Positions 1-9,707 are shown, counted from the stretch's first letter. The stretch is 64,000 nt of DNA from an uncultured Candidatus Melainabacteria bacterium (GCA_934754425.1 CAKVIN010000004.1:65393-129392); one strand, 5' to 3'. The notes: a model not told the origin generated them from the letters alone. Numbers and translations: made by a program.

Positions 1-19
1 ATAGGATTAGATTTTGGGA

Positions 20-36
20 AGAGAATGTTATTCTCT
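20..36. other. Short inverted repeat upstream of nrdD
   Basis: AGAGAAT and ATTCTCT are separated by 3 bases. It could be the terminator of a gene outside the window or an operator of nrdD. There is no long T-run after it, and it does not match an NrdR box that I can recognise. Confidence 0.3.
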
Positions 37-118
37 AAATATAAAGAAAGCTGAAAATAAAAATTAAAATTGGAATAGCTTTACTTTAAGTTGTTAAATT
101 AGGAGGTTATAAAAGGCA

Positions 119-2392
119 ATGCAGAATAGTTTAAATAAGGAAAGAAATATAGTAGAATTTGCCTCATCGACAAAGGTCGCTACTGACGTTATGAAAGGTT
201 CAGGCGTTTCACCAATGTCAAAATTCAATGAACTGCCAAAAACAGCTCAAATTACTCCTATCAAAGCAAAATGTGTTTATGTTATCAAAAAAGATGGAAC
301 AAAAGAAGAATTTGATAACAATAAAATTATTAACGCTGTAAAAAAATCAGCTACAAGAATGCTTGTAGAATTATCAGAAGACGAATTGAAAGAAATTTGT
401 GATTTTGTAGATAATAATGTTGTAAAAATGAACAGAACCGAAATAACTATTGCAGATATGCATAATTTAGTTGAAGGTGCTCTTGAACACATCAATCCAA
501 ATGTTGCACACAGTTATAGAAACTACAGAAATTACAAACAGGATTTCGTACATATGTTAGACAAAGTTTATCAAGAATCTCAAAGAATTATGTACATTGG
601 TGACAAAGAAAATGCCAACGCTGATTCTACACTTGTTTCAACGAAGCGTTCTTTGATTTTCAACGAATTAAATAAAGAATTATACAAAAAGTTCTTCTTA
701 ACAGTAGACGAACTTCAAGCAATCAGAGATGGTTATATTTATATCCACGATATGTCAGCAAGACGTGATACAATGAATTGTTGTTTATTTGACGTTGCAT
801 CCGTTCTAAAAGACGGCTTCGAAATGGGTAATTTGTGGTATAACGAACCAAAATCTCTTGATGTTGCTTTTGACGTAATCGGTGATATCGTAATGGCAGC
901 AGCAAGCCAACAATACGGTGGTTTTACAGTACCGGAAGTTGATAAGATTTTAGCTCCTTACGCAGAAAAAACATTTGAAAGACAAAATAGCAAATATTTA
1001 TGCTTAGGTTTGTCCTTTGAAAAAGCAAGAGAAGCAGCTTTAGAAGATGTTAGAAAAGATTTTGAACAAGGTTTCCAAGGCTGGGAATACAAATTCAATA
1101 CAGTTGCATCTTCAAGAGGGGATTATCCGTTCATAACTGTTACTACTGGTTTAGGTACAGGAATTTATGAAAAAATGGCTACAACGGCTATGTTGAACAT
1201 TAGAATGGGCGGACAAGGTAAAAAAGGCAACAAAAAACCGGTATTATTCCCTAAAATCGTATTTTTATATGATAAAAACCTTCATGAAGAAGGAAAAATT
1301 AATCATGATTTATTCGAAGCAGGTGTTGAATGTTCTAAAAAGACTATGTATCCTGACTGGTTATCATTATCAGGAGAAGGTTATGTAGCTTCTATGTATA
1401 AAAAATACGGTAAAGTAGTTTCACCAATGGGATGTAGAGCTTTCTTGTCACCTTGGTTTGAAAGAGGCGGCATGAAACCTGCTGACGAAAACGATTCTCC
1501 TGTATTTGTTGGTAGATTTAATATCGGTGCAATCAGCTTACACTTGCCAATGATTTATGCTAAGGCTAAAAAGGAAAGCAAAGATTTTTATGAAGTATTG
1601 GATTATTATCTAGAATTAATCAGAAAACTTCATATCAGAACTTATGATTATTTAGGCGAAATGAAAGCTTCTGTAAACCCACTAGCATTCTGCGAAGGTG
1701 GTTTCTTGGGCGGTCATTTGGGTATTCACGATAAAATCAGACCTGTTCTTAAATCTTCAACAGCTTCATTTGGTATTACAGCTTTGAACGAATTACAACA
1801 AGTTTATAACGGAAAATCACTTGTTGAAGACGGTCAATTTGCTTTAGAAGTTATGGAATACATCAATAAAAAGACTCAACAGTTTAAAGAAGAAGATGGT
1901 ATTCTATACGCAATTTACGGCACACCGGCAGAAAATCTTTGCGGTTTGCAAGTAAAACAATTCAGAAAAAAATTCGGTATCGTAGCTAATGTTTCAGATA
2001 AACCTTATGTATCAAATTCATTCCACTGCCACGTAAGTGAAGATATTAGCCCAATTCAAAAACAAGATTTGGAAAAAAGATTCTGGGATTTATTTAACGG
2101 TGGTAAAATTCAATATGTAAAATATCCTATTGATTATAATACAGCTGCAGTTGAAACACTTATCAACAGAGCAATGGATATGGGATTTTATGAAGGTGTT
2201 AACTTATCTTTATCATACTGTGATGATTGCGGTCACCAAGAATTGAATATGGATGTTTGTCCAAAATGCGGTTCTAAAAATTTGACTAAGATTGAAAGAA
2301 TGAATGGCTATTTAGCTTATTCAAGAGTTAAAGGTGATTCAAGATTAGCAGACCACAAGATGGAAGAAATTGCTGATAGAAAATCTATGTAA
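119..2392 (+). CDS. nrdD: Anaerobic (class III) ribonucleoside-triphosphate reductase
   Basis: NrdD reduces ribonucleoside triphosphates to deoxy forms without oxygen, using a glycyl radical. The 757-residue protein has an N-terminal extension of about 45 residues, an ATP-cone (about 48-140, starting around KKDGTKEEFDNNKI), the catalytic barrel with a Cys pair in MNCC, and a C-terminal zinc site (Cys701, Cys704, Cys714, Cys717). The glycyl-radical Gly is Gly730 in RMNGYL. AGGAGG lies at 101-106, 12 bases before the ATG, which supports this start although the spacing is long. The activase gene nrdG is not next to it: a terminator and the convergent pyk follow. NrdD implies an anaerobic or facultative life style. 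Confidence 0.95.
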   Translation: MQNSLNKERNIVEFASSTKVATDVMKGSGVSPMSKFNELPKTAQITPIKAKCVYVIKKDGTKEEFDNNKIINAVKKSATRMLVELSEDELKEICDFVDNNVVKMNRTEITIADMHNLVEGALEHINPNVAHSYRNYRNYKQDFVHMLDKVYQESQRIMYIGDKENANADSTLVSTKRSLIFNELNKELYKKFFLTVDELQAIRDGYIYIHDMSARRDTMNCCLFDVASVLKDGFEMGNLWYNEPKSLDVAFDVIGDIVMAAASQQYGGFTVPEVDKILAPYAEKTFERQNSKYLCLGLSFEKAREAALEDVRKDFEQGFQGWEYKFNTVASSRGDYPFITVTTGLGTGIYEKMATTAMLNIRMGGQGKKGNKKPVLFPKIVFLYDKNLHEEGKINHDLFEAGVECSKKTMYPDWLSLSGEGYVASMYKKYGKVVSPMGCRAFLSPWFERGGMKPADENDSPVFVGRFNIGAISLHLPMIYAKAKKESKDFYEVLDYYLELIRKLHIRTYDYLGEMKASVNPLAFCEGGFLGGHLGIHDKIRPVLKSSTASFGITALNELQQVYNGKSLVEDGQFALEVMEYINKKTQQFKEEDGILYAIYGTPAENLCGLQVKQFRKKFGIVANVSDKPYVSNSFHCHVSEDISPIQKQDLEKRFWDLFNGGKIQYVKYPIDYNTAAVETLINRAMDMGFYEGVNLSLSYCDDCGHQELNMDVCPKCGSKNLTKIERMNGYLAYSRVKGDSRLADHKMEEIADRKSM

Positions 2393-2420
2393 TAATCACA
2401 TAGAATAAATTAGTTTATAA

Positions 2421-2456
2421 AAATAAAATCTACTCTAAGTGAGTAGATTTTATTTT
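2421..2456. terminator. Bidirectional terminator between nrdD and pyk
   Basis: A perfect 15-bp stem (arms 2421-2435 and 2441-2455) closes on a 5-base loop TAAGT. The arms carry T-rich tails on both strands, so it can end both convergent genes. Confidence 0.85.
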
Positions 2457-2485
2457 ATCAATTCAAACATAACTTGTTTTTATAC

Positions 2486-3934
2486 CTAACTTTCCATCGG
2501 TGCGCCAATTCTATGAACTCTAATAAAGTTTGTACGTCCGGTAATAAGTTTCGGTATAGAACCAATAATAATTATTCTTTCGCCTTTTTTGAAATCTGTT
2601 TTATTCAAAATATAATCATCAATTTTTTTCAATAAATCGGCATTTAAAACAGAATCCCATTCTCTTTTGTCAGCATAAATATCAAAATAAAGATTCAACC
2701 TTCTGCAAGTGGACTCCAAATCTGATATAGCTATAATAGGAACAGATGGTTTAAGTTTTGAAAGCAATCTTGGAGTATATCCGGTATGAGTAAATGCTAA
2801 TATTGCTCTTGCATTCAAATCTTTAACCATTCTGACTGCAGCATTTGAAATAGCTTGCGGAGATAATTCATAATTATCGTTTATATCTAAATTAAGATTA
2901 GACAAAGCGAATACTCCACACTCTACACTTGTTGCAATTTTTCTCATCATCTTAATCGCTTCTACCGGATATTTGCCCATTGCAGTTTCGCCTGACAACA
3001 TTATCGCATCAGTTCCATCTAAAATTGCATTTGCAACATCACTTGCTTCTGCACGTGTAGGAATAGGTTCTTCAATCATTGACTCCAACATTTGTGTTGC
3101 AACTATACAAACTTTTCTTTCTTTAATAGTTTTATCAACAATCAATTTTTGAATCATCGGAACATCTTCTGTTGGCATTTCAATACCCAAATCACCTCTT
3201 GCGACCATGATTCCGTCTGTAATCTTTAATATTTCATCTAAATTTTCTACAGCTTGCGGTTTTTCAATTTTTGCAATAACCGGAATATTACCGCCAAAAT
3301 TTTTAATATGTTTTTTTGCTAATTCAATATCTTTTGCTTCTCTAACAAAAGATAAAGCAATATAATCAATATCATATTCTACTGCAAATCTTATAAATTC
3401 AACATCTCTATCCGTTACAGCACTCAAACTTGCAGTTGCTCCCGGAATGTTAATACCTTTTCTTGGCTTTATTATGTCACCATAAAGCACTTTTGCTCTA
3501 ACTTTTTTGCCATCAACCGCAACTACTTCTAAACCTACTTTACCATCATCAAGTAATATTTTTTCACCAACACTAACGTCATTGGCAATGCCATCATAAT
3601 CAACCGGAATAATTTCCAAATCATTAACATTAGTAGAAGCTTCTAAAATAATTTCTTCACCTACTTTTATATTACGAGGAGTAGAAATATTACCAACCCT
3701 TATTTTAGGACCTTGTAAATCGACTAAGATAGGAATAAATTTTCCCATTTCTTTAGAAATTTCTCTTATAAATTTAATATTTTGTGCATGCCCTTCTTCA
3801 TTACCATGAGAAGTATTCAATCTAAACATTGTCGCACCGGCTTTAACCAATTCTGTAATCATTGGTTTCGTAGATGTTGCCGGCCCTAAAGTCGCAACAA
3901 TCTTAGTTCTTGCTTGTTTAATTTTCTCACTCAC
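2486..3934 (-). CDS. pyk: Pyruvate kinase
   Basis: Converts phosphoenolpyruvate and ADP to pyruvate and ATP, the last step of glycolysis. The 482-residue protein has the usual length without the extra C-terminal PEP-utiliser domain. Visible motifs are KIVATLGPA at the N terminus, FRLNTSHG, VDLQGPKIR, the catalytic/metal loop around VIAKIEKPQAVEN and VARGDLGIE, and ATQMLESMI. The C-terminal allosteric domain (about 350-480) is present. It is transcribed alone, convergent to nrdD. A separate -10/-35 was not assigned. Confidence 0.96.
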   Translation of the reverse strand: MSEKIKQARTKIVATLGPATSTKPMITELVKAGATMFRLNTSHGNEEGHAQNIKFIREISKEMGKFIPILVDLQGPKIRVGNISTPRNIKVGEEIILEASTNVNDLEIIPVDYDGIANDVSVGEKILLDDGKVGLEVVAVDGKKVRAKVLYGDIIKPRKGINIPGATASLSAVTDRDVEFIRFAVEYDIDYIALSFVREAKDIELAKKHIKNFGGNIPVIAKIEKPQAVENLDEILKITDGIMVARGDLGIEMPTEDVPMIQKLIVDKTIKERKVCIVATQMLESMIEEPIPTRAEASDVANAILDGTDAIMLSGETAMGKYPVEAIKMMRKIATSVECGVFALSNLNLDINDNYELSPQAISNAAVRMVKDLNARAILAFTHTGYTPRLLSKLKPSVPIIAISDLESTCRRLNLYFDIYADKREWDSVLNADLLKKIDDYILNKTDFKKGERIIIIGSIPKLITGRTNFIRVHRIGAPMES

Positions 3935-4090
3935 AATTTTTCCCTCATCTAAATACCTATGTTGTATTAATTATACACAAAAAATAAATGCATAAATAGA
4001 AAACTAAGACCCGATATTAGAGAGTAAAATAAACACACTTACAGAACAATAAATGTCTAAATTCTAAATTGCATAAAAAGTAACATATCA

Positions 4091-6181
4091 TTATAATATT
4101 GTTTCATGACAATTATCAAAAAACCATATGAATTGTTCTCTTGTTATTTTAAAAGTTTTTGAACTATCCCAAGGATTAATCAAATAAACAAATTTTTTAT
4201 CACTTTTAACAACAGAATATGCATGGTCACAAGTTAAGATAGCTGAACTATCACTATCAGAAGACAGTTTTACATCTTTATTCTTTGTATGTGTACCTAC
4301 ACAAAATATTTTATTTTTATCATTAAATGAATCTATTTTTTTATTGTCGAATTTTATATTATTTACTCCTCCACTATAGAATTGATTTGTATTCATCATA
4401 CTTTCTTGTTTACATTTTTCTTCTGAATCATAGGCATTAAAAGTTCCTAAAAGTAATTTATAGGCAAATGTTGTATGATTGCCATCAATACTAAACCTAT
4501 AATTTGTTAAATCACCACAACCCATATCTTTTATGTACTGATCTACAGCCATTTCTATAGCTCGAACATCCATATCCCCTCGGCTCAAATCCGTTCTTGC
4601 TGCAATTTCTTTCTGCGTAAATTTATATGATTTATGACCACCTTTTAGAGTTACAGTGACGTCACCATTTTTATCAATTTTTATACTATCATTTAAGGCT
4701 TTTTGTCCTTTTTCTTTCATACTAATAGATTTTATTGCAGCCAAAAGCCAACAGTCACCGGTAGAACCTTGTTTGAAATCTTTATCAATTTTACCATTTA
4801 CTTTTCCTACAACCTTTGATGATCTAACTGGATATCTATTTTTTATACATTTAATAATATCCAAAACTTTTTCTTGAGCCACAAGTTCTTCACCACTATT
4901 TTTTGCGTTTGCAAATTCACTTATTGCAGATTTAAAATCGAAGTATAAATCATAATTATTTACACTATTAATATTATTAAATTTTTGTGCACCTGATACT
5001 AATTTAGTTAAATATTTTACTCTTTTTGATTTTGAAATTCCTTGATTTGATATTAAATCCTTGTAAAAATTATGTCCTTCATGACGATAATGTTCATAAT
5101 GATAAACTAAAGCCATATTTTCTTCATCAGAATTATTCAATATTTTACTGGCATATATACCGGTTTCTGAATAATCTCGATTTCTTAAAATTTTCTCTAC
5201 TATTTGAAAATTAAGCTTAGATATTTTATTAATATCAATATTTTCTGCTTTTAATAATTTATTTATTTCATTTTGCTCTTTTTCACAATCAACTTGGAAA
5301 AACCTAACTTCCATAAAAACAATACTTATTATAGATTTAACAATATTAATTCTTTCTTTCATATCATATTTTGTATCTTTAAAAACGTCACACAATAAAT
5401 CTCTATTATGTAAATCTTTATAAGCATTGATATCATAAGCCGCTGGCAATACCATTACTTTTCTATCATTATCTCTATTGATATATTTACTTAAATCGTT
5501 GTGTATTTTTTCTATTTCTTTATTATTGATTTTACGTTGCTGCAATTTTTTTATTAAATCATTAAGTTTTGTAGCATCCATTTTACCAAAATTATTTGCT
5601 TGATTTTTTAATTCTGCTTTAAATTCAGCAGCAATATCATCAGTTTTAACTCCTTGTTTTTTATAACTTATACAATAAGCATTTAAAATTCTTAAAAGAG
5701 CAGAACAACGTGTTTTCACAGGCAAACCAACTTCGCCAACAATTCCATCAAGAAGAGTTTCACCCTTATCAGAATAATTTATTAATACTGCTTCAACATT
5801 TTTTGAATTTATCATATTCATATGCTTAACAAAATTTTTACCTGTTGTTGGAATACCAAATCTTGTTTTTGCATTTATATCATCTTCTAAAACCCAAGCT
5901 ATTGAAGCAGCGGTAACTATATTTGTATCTTTTGTTTGTATAATAGAATCATATTCTTTTTTGCTAATTTGTTTATCTTTATTTCTATCTATTGTTTTTA
6001 CAAAGCTATCTAAAACATCCAATTCTGCTTCATCAACAATCCCATTTCCATTATCTATTGTCGTTAATATAGAATTAAGTATTGGATTATTTTGCTTATT
6101 TATATAACTGCTCCATTTTTGACCAATTTTTATATTATGATGTGTACTCGTATTATTTTGTGTAAAAAATGAAAAATTCAT
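4091..6181 (-). CDS. Calpain-like cysteine protease with EF-hand-type loops
   Basis: 696 residues. The C-terminal third carries a papain-like calpain (C2) signature: Cys477 in QGSTGDCW, His653 in CDHAYSVV and Asn669 in LINPWD, the expected Cys/His/Asn triad in order. Near the N terminus (about 42-82) are two adjacent calcium-loop-like segments: a degenerate one (DNGNGIVDEAE) and one that fits the EF-hand pattern well (DRNKDKQISKKE). The middle (about 120-450) is a charged helical region without recognised domains. There is no signal peptide; the start MNFSFFTQNN follows a GAGGG ribosome-binding site. Substrate is unknown. Calcium dependence is inferred only from the loops. It is monocistronic, on the strand opposite to the next gene. 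Confidence 0.8.
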   Translation of the reverse strand: MNFSFFTQNNTSTHHNIKIGQKWSSYINKQNNPILNSILTTIDNGNGIVDEAELDVLDSFVKTIDRNKDKQISKKEYDSIIQTKDTNIVTAASIAWVLEDDINAKTRFGIPTTGKNFVKHMNMINSKNVEAVLINYSDKGETLLDGIVGEVGLPVKTRCSALLRILNAYCISYKKQGVKTDDIAAEFKAELKNQANNFGKMDATKLNDLIKKLQQRKINNKEIEKIHNDLSKYINRDNDRKVMVLPAAYDINAYKDLHNRDLLCDVFKDTKYDMKERINIVKSIISIVFMEVRFFQVDCEKEQNEINKLLKAENIDINKISKLNFQIVEKILRNRDYSETGIYASKILNNSDEENMALVYHYEHYRHEGHNFYKDLISNQGISKSKRVKYLTKLVSGAQKFNNINSVNNYDLYFDFKSAISEFANAKNSGEELVAQEKVLDIIKCIKNRYPVRSSKVVGKVNGKIDKDFKQGSTGDCWLLAAIKSISMKEKGQKALNDSIKIDKNGDVTVTLKGGHKSYKFTQKEIAARTDLSRGDMDVRAIEMAVDQYIKDMGCGDLTNYRFSIDGNHTTFAYKLLLGTFNAYDSEEKCKQESMMNTNQFYSGGVNNIKFDNKKIDSFNDKNKIFCVGTHTKNKDVKLSSDSDSSAILTCDHAYSVVKSDKKFVYLINPWDSSKTFKITREQFIWFFDNCHETIL

Positions 6182-6270
6182 AATTCCCTCTTGTTATATA
6201 TATAAACTAGAATAAATATATAAAATTGCCATATTTTCATAGCGCATTTACATTTCTTTACATAAATAAG

Positions 6271-6411
6271 TTTAGAAGCAAATTCTTTACCACGAGCAAT
6301 AATTGCAGCTTTAAGAAGAGCTTGCAAATCAATTGGTTGCAATTCTTTATAATTGTTAGGTAATCTTAGTGACCAATTTTGGTCACCGGATGTTTCAAAT
6401 CTATTGTAAAC
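6271..6411 (-). pseudogene. Fragment of the malQ 3' end
   Basis: These 141 bases match 7034-7174, inside the 3' end of malQ, with 7 mismatches, all in the last 51 bases; the first 90 bases are identical. No reading frame continues on either side. It is a partial duplicate of malQ lying on the far side of the 6512 gene. Confidence 0.85.
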
Positions 6412-6511
6412 TTTTTGTTACATTCAAATTACATAATAGCAATTTTAAATATTCACTTGTTTTAACAAAGACAACAAACCAAAAAACAAAGAGTAAATGT
6501 GAAAGGAAAAT

Positions 6512-6922
6512 ATGAACGTAAATGATACATTAGGTAACAATCAACCTAATTTTCAAGCAAGACTTTATTTAAAAAATATAAATAAAGATGAAAATATGTA
6601 TTTTAAAAATATTGCTAAAATATTTCATCGAGAAACAAAAAGTTTAAAAGGTACATCTTTTACACTTGAACAAATGCCGGATGCGTTTCAACTGACATCA
6701 AATGCAGACAAAGGGAATACTGCACGCATTGAGATGAATAATCAACAAGGACTTCTTAACATCATTATTTCTTTAGCCCATCTCTTTAGAATCACTGAAA
6801 CCCGTGGACCTAGACTTGCGGAAAATGGTTTAGGAATTGCAAGTTATACTTTTGAATTAAAATCACCTGAAAAACTTAACCAAGCTGTTATAGATATGAA
6901 AGATTATCTTTCTAAGAAATAA
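6512..6922 (+). CDS. Small NFQA-motif protein of unknown function
   Basis: 136 residues, not recognised. It begins MNVNDTLGNNQPNFQARLY, the N-terminal motif (Asn-rich, then F-Q-A) seen on many proteins of this window. There is no signal peptide or membrane segment. The remainder looks like a compact alpha/beta domain with a central hydrophobic run (LLNIIISLAHLF). GAAAGGA precedes the ATG. The gene lies between malQ and a duplicated malQ fragment, so it may have arrived, or been bracketed, by a local duplication. It ends at a shared terminator with malQ. Confidence 0.75.
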   Translation: MNVNDTLGNNQPNFQARLYLKNINKDENMYFKNIAKIFHRETKSLKGTSFTLEQMPDAFQLTSNADKGNTARIEMNNQQGLLNIIISLAHLFRITETRGPRLAENGLGIASYTFELKSPEKLNQAVIDMKDYLSKK

Positions 6923-6951
6923 TTTTGATGTAAAGTGCACTTATAAAATAC

Positions 6952-6984
6952 AAAATGGTGGAGCCTGCGGCTCCACCATTTTTT
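6952..6984. terminator. Bidirectional terminator between the 6512 gene and malQ
   Basis: A perfect 14-bp stem, GC-rich near the loop (GGAGCC TGC GGCTCC), with A-run on the left and T-run on the right, so it serves both convergent genes. Confidence 0.92.
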
Positions 6985-7003
6985 CATAATTTCATGCAAC
7001 AAT

Positions 7004-8872
7004 CTAACCCAATTTTTCAATCAAGGTTGCGTGTTTAGAAGCAAATTCTTTACCACGAGCAATAATTGCAGCTTTAAGAAGAGCTTGCAAATCAATTGGT
7101 TGCAATTCTTTATAATTGTTAGGTAATCTAAGTGACCAATTTTGATCGCCAGATGTTCCAGGTCTATTGTAAACATCATTGATTTGGAAGAAATCAGTGA
7201 AGAAAATTTGAACATTTCTTGCTTTTGAAGCGAAAATTTCTGTCAATTTAACAAATTTCAAATATTCTTTGTCCTGTGTTAATCTAACAATGATATCATC
7301 TTTGTTATCTGCTTCTGCAAACAAATCTTCTACAAGATTCTTTGCATGCAAATAACCTTCATGAGTATTAATCATACTTTCTGCCCACATAGAGATTGGA
7401 AGGTTATCGTGAGTACCAACCATGTTCCAAACGTGTTCAGTGATGTTTTTACATCTATAAGGATGTTCAGGTTTTTCAGGAACAACAAACTGAGTTAATC
7501 TCATACCTTGAAGTTCATATTTTTTCATAACCGCATCAACAGGATTTGTAAGAGTACCCAAATCCTCACAAACGATTGCGTTTTTATCCATACCGCATTC
7601 TTTTGCAGCTGCGATAACGATTTTTTCAATCAATCTACCGTAAAGCTTAATTTGTTCTTCTGATAAAGTTTTAACTCTTTTTTCTTTATCAGATTCCAAA
7701 GTCCAATCCAAATCTTCATTACGAGCAATTGCGTATCTTGAAAGTTCCGGATGTTCAGGAGATGAGTATAATCTACCAGCACCTTGTTCAGGCATTGGCT
7801 TTTTACCTGCTTTATAAACCCAAGGGTCGATTAAACCTACGATATGGTCGATTCTTACACCACCAGGGTTTTCTTTAAACATCTTTTTGTAAAGGTTTTT
7901 CATCAAAATACCACCTTCACCCAAAGAACCATCAGCATTAAACATTTTATCAGGATCCATTACTGGGAAGCCCCAAGCTTGACCATCTTTTGAGAAATAA
8001 TCAGGTGGGCAGCCAAGATACCAGCCATCTAAGAATAATGACTGATAAGCCCAAGCATCTCTATCAGAGAACGCAACCTGACGGTCAGCAATCATTTTGA
8101 TACCTTTTGATAAAGCGAATTTCTTTGTTTCTTCATTTTGTTGTTCTAAAACAAATTGGCAGAACTTGTAGAATTCGATTTCATCTTCATAATTTTTCTT
8201 AATCTCGTCAATTCTTGCTGCGTAAGCTTTCTTTTCTTCTTCTGATTTTGGATTCATCAACTTTTTGTCTGTTTCATTTTTCCACGTATACCAGAAGTCG
8301 CTTCCGTTTTCGATTGAAAGAGCTTCATATAAAGAGTCATTATCTAGCCATAAAGCATTATCTTTCTTAAATTTTTCAAAATCTTTTTTAAGTGGAGAAC
8401 CAAACAAACCGCCGTGGATTTCTTTAAAGTTTTTCCAAGCTTCTTTTAAAGCTTCAATTTGAGCTTTTTGAATGTAATCATAAGCTGTTCTACCTTGATT
8501 TTGTCTTGGATTATTTGCAACAACTTTTTCAAAAGTTCCTTGAGATAAAATATTATCCCATTTTTTTTCAGTCAATTGTTTCAAATCAATGAACAATGGA
8601 TTTCCGGAAAAAATTGTACCTGTGTAAGGTGAAGCATCATCACTTTTGGTTTTTCCTGCAGGTCCAAGTTGTAATGCATTAAATATTCCGTGAGCGTAAT
8701 CAATTAATTCATGACCGGCTTCAGAATTAAATGTTCCAAAACCTGTGTCTTCGCCTTGCTTAGAAGGGAAGCTGCTGCCGTGGATAATTAATGCTAAATT
8801 ATCTTTGCCTAATACTTTTAAAGCTTCTGATACAAGTTTAGTATCAATTTTGTTTGATGTTAAACAGACCAT
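7004..8872 (-). CDS. malQ: 4-alpha-glucanotransferase (amylomaltase, GH77)
   Basis: Transfers alpha-1,4-glucan segments between maltodextrins, in glycogen or maltose use. The 622-residue protein shows GH77 motifs in order: GCPPDYFSKDGQAWGFP (about 280-300), nucleophile Asp342 in VRIDHIVG, acid/base Glu436 in CEDLGTL, and the third carboxylate Asp489 in GTHDN. The N-terminal 100 residues are less typical. AAGGAGT precedes the ATG at 8872. No other glycogen gene is adjacent. Its last 50 codons or so were copied to 6271-6411. Confidence 0.93.
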   Translation of the reverse strand: MVCLTSNKIDTKLVSEALKVLGKDNLALIIHGSSFPSKQGEDTGFGTFNSEAGHELIDYAHGIFNALQLGPAGKTKSDDASPYTGTIFSGNPLFIDLKQLTEKKWDNILSQGTFEKVVANNPRQNQGRTAYDYIQKAQIEALKEAWKNFKEIHGGLFGSPLKKDFEKFKKDNALWLDNDSLYEALSIENGSDFWYTWKNETDKKLMNPKSEEEKKAYAARIDEIKKNYEDEIEFYKFCQFVLEQQNEETKKFALSKGIKMIADRQVAFSDRDAWAYQSLFLDGWYLGCPPDYFSKDGQAWGFPVMDPDKMFNADGSLGEGGILMKNLYKKMFKENPGGVRIDHIVGLIDPWVYKAGKKPMPEQGAGRLYSSPEHPELSRYAIARNEDLDWTLESDKEKRVKTLSEEQIKLYGRLIEKIVIAAAKECGMDKNAIVCEDLGTLTNPVDAVMKKYELQGMRLTQFVVPEKPEHPYRCKNITEHVWNMVGTHDNLPISMWAESMINTHEGYLHAKNLVEDLFAEADNKDDIIVRLTQDKEYLKFVKLTEIFASKARNVQIFFTDFFQINDVYNRPGTSGDQNWSLRLPNNYKELQPIDLQALLKAAIIARGKEFASKHATLIEKLG

Positions 8873-8973
8873 AAAAATTTACTCCTTATTTTCTCTTCGA
8901 TATTAAGTTTATCATTCAAAAAAACTTATTTCAAGCTTATGTAAATAAGGTTAGAGGAGTTTGCATGCTATAA

Positions 8974-9002
8974 TTGCATAAAAAATTAAGAAAAAGTATA
9001 AT
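8974..9002 (+). promoter_or_regulatory. Leaderless-type promoter of the 9009 gene
   Basis: TTGCAT (8974-8979), a 17-base spacer and TATAAT (8997-9002). The ATG starts 7 bases after the -10, where transcription should begin. No ribosome-binding site is seen. Confidence 0.75.
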
Positions 9003-9008
9003 CAATTT

Positions 9009-9485
9009 ATGGGTATAAAAAAATGTAAAAAATATGAACATTTTAGTGAATTTTATCAGGATAGTTATAATTTAACAGAATATGTTAAAAATAGTACCAA
9101 GAACTTGAGTGATTCAGATAAAATAAATTTTGCTAGACAATTTTATTCTGAAATAGTTTTAAATAGTTACATTATTGTTGGTAAAATTTCTAAAGAAATA
9201 CAAGAAATATTAAATTGTGATAGTAATGAGTTAAAATTTTCGATAGATAACATGGTAAAAAATTGTATTGCTCATCCAGAAGTTTGTTATAATGATTATG
9301 AAAAAATACCATTTATTATTAAAAATCCATCAAAGTATTATAAATCTAAAACAGGTTACGATATTATTCTTTTTAAAGCAAATACAAAATATTACAAATT
9401 AGTCATTAAAACTACTAAAAATCGAAAAGAAAATTTTGTTAAATCATTACACTTACTAAATGCTGAGAGATATTATAAATATTAA
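9009..9485 (+). CDS. Hypothetical protein
   Basis: 158 residues, Lys- and Asn-rich, not recognised. Predicted mostly helical in the first half, then beta-rich (DIILFKANTKYYKLVIKTTKNRKENF). This tail, with a repeated hydrophobic/basic alternation, resembles the end of small toxin-like or PD-type folds, but no catalytic set can be assigned. No signal peptide. The start is fixed by an excellent promoter whose predicted first transcribed base is the A of the ATG. No partner gene is adjacent; a structured element follows 2 bases after the stop. Confidence 0.7.
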   Translation: MGIKKCKKYEHFSEFYQDSYNLTEYVKNSTKNLSDSDKINFARQFYSEIVLNSYIIVGKISKEIQEILNCDSNELKFSIDNMVKNCIAHPEVCYNDYEKIPFIIKNPSKYYKSKTGYDIILFKANTKYYKLVIKTTKNRKENFVKSLHLLNAERYYKY

Positions 9486-9487
9486 AA

Positions 9488-9564
9488 ATAGTCTTGATTG
9501 TGTGGGCTTGCTCCACCACTGTCGCCTGATGGCTCGGTTGCAAGATTTACCGTATCAAGACTAT
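9488..9564 (+). ncRNA. Possible structured RNA or elaborate terminator
   Basis: An 11-bp perfect stem (9488-9498 with 9554-9564) encloses three smaller hairpins: GTGGG/CTCCAC at 9502-9516, GCC-TGAT-GGC at 9524-9533, and CGGT/ACCG at 9535-9552. The enclosed part is much more GC-rich than its surroundings. I do not recognise the family. It could be the 3' structure of the 9009 mRNA. Strand is assumed from that neighbour. Confidence 0.4.
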
Positions 9565-9672
9565 CTATAGTCATTATAACTTACTTTTTTACTTTTTACA
9601 ACTGACTAAAATAAAAAGTTTGTAGATTAATGAGCATTTGATAAAATTATATTTATTACAAATAACAAACAT

Positions 9673-9701
9673 TTGATAAACCATGTATTTTCTTCTATAA
9701 T
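9673..9701 (+). promoter_or_regulatory. Leaderless-type promoter of the 9708 TPR gene
   Basis: TTGATA (9673-9678), 17 bases, TATAAT (9696-9701), then 6 bases and the ATG at 9708. The predicted first transcribed base is the start codon. Confidence 0.8.
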
Positions 9702-9707
9702 TTGAAT

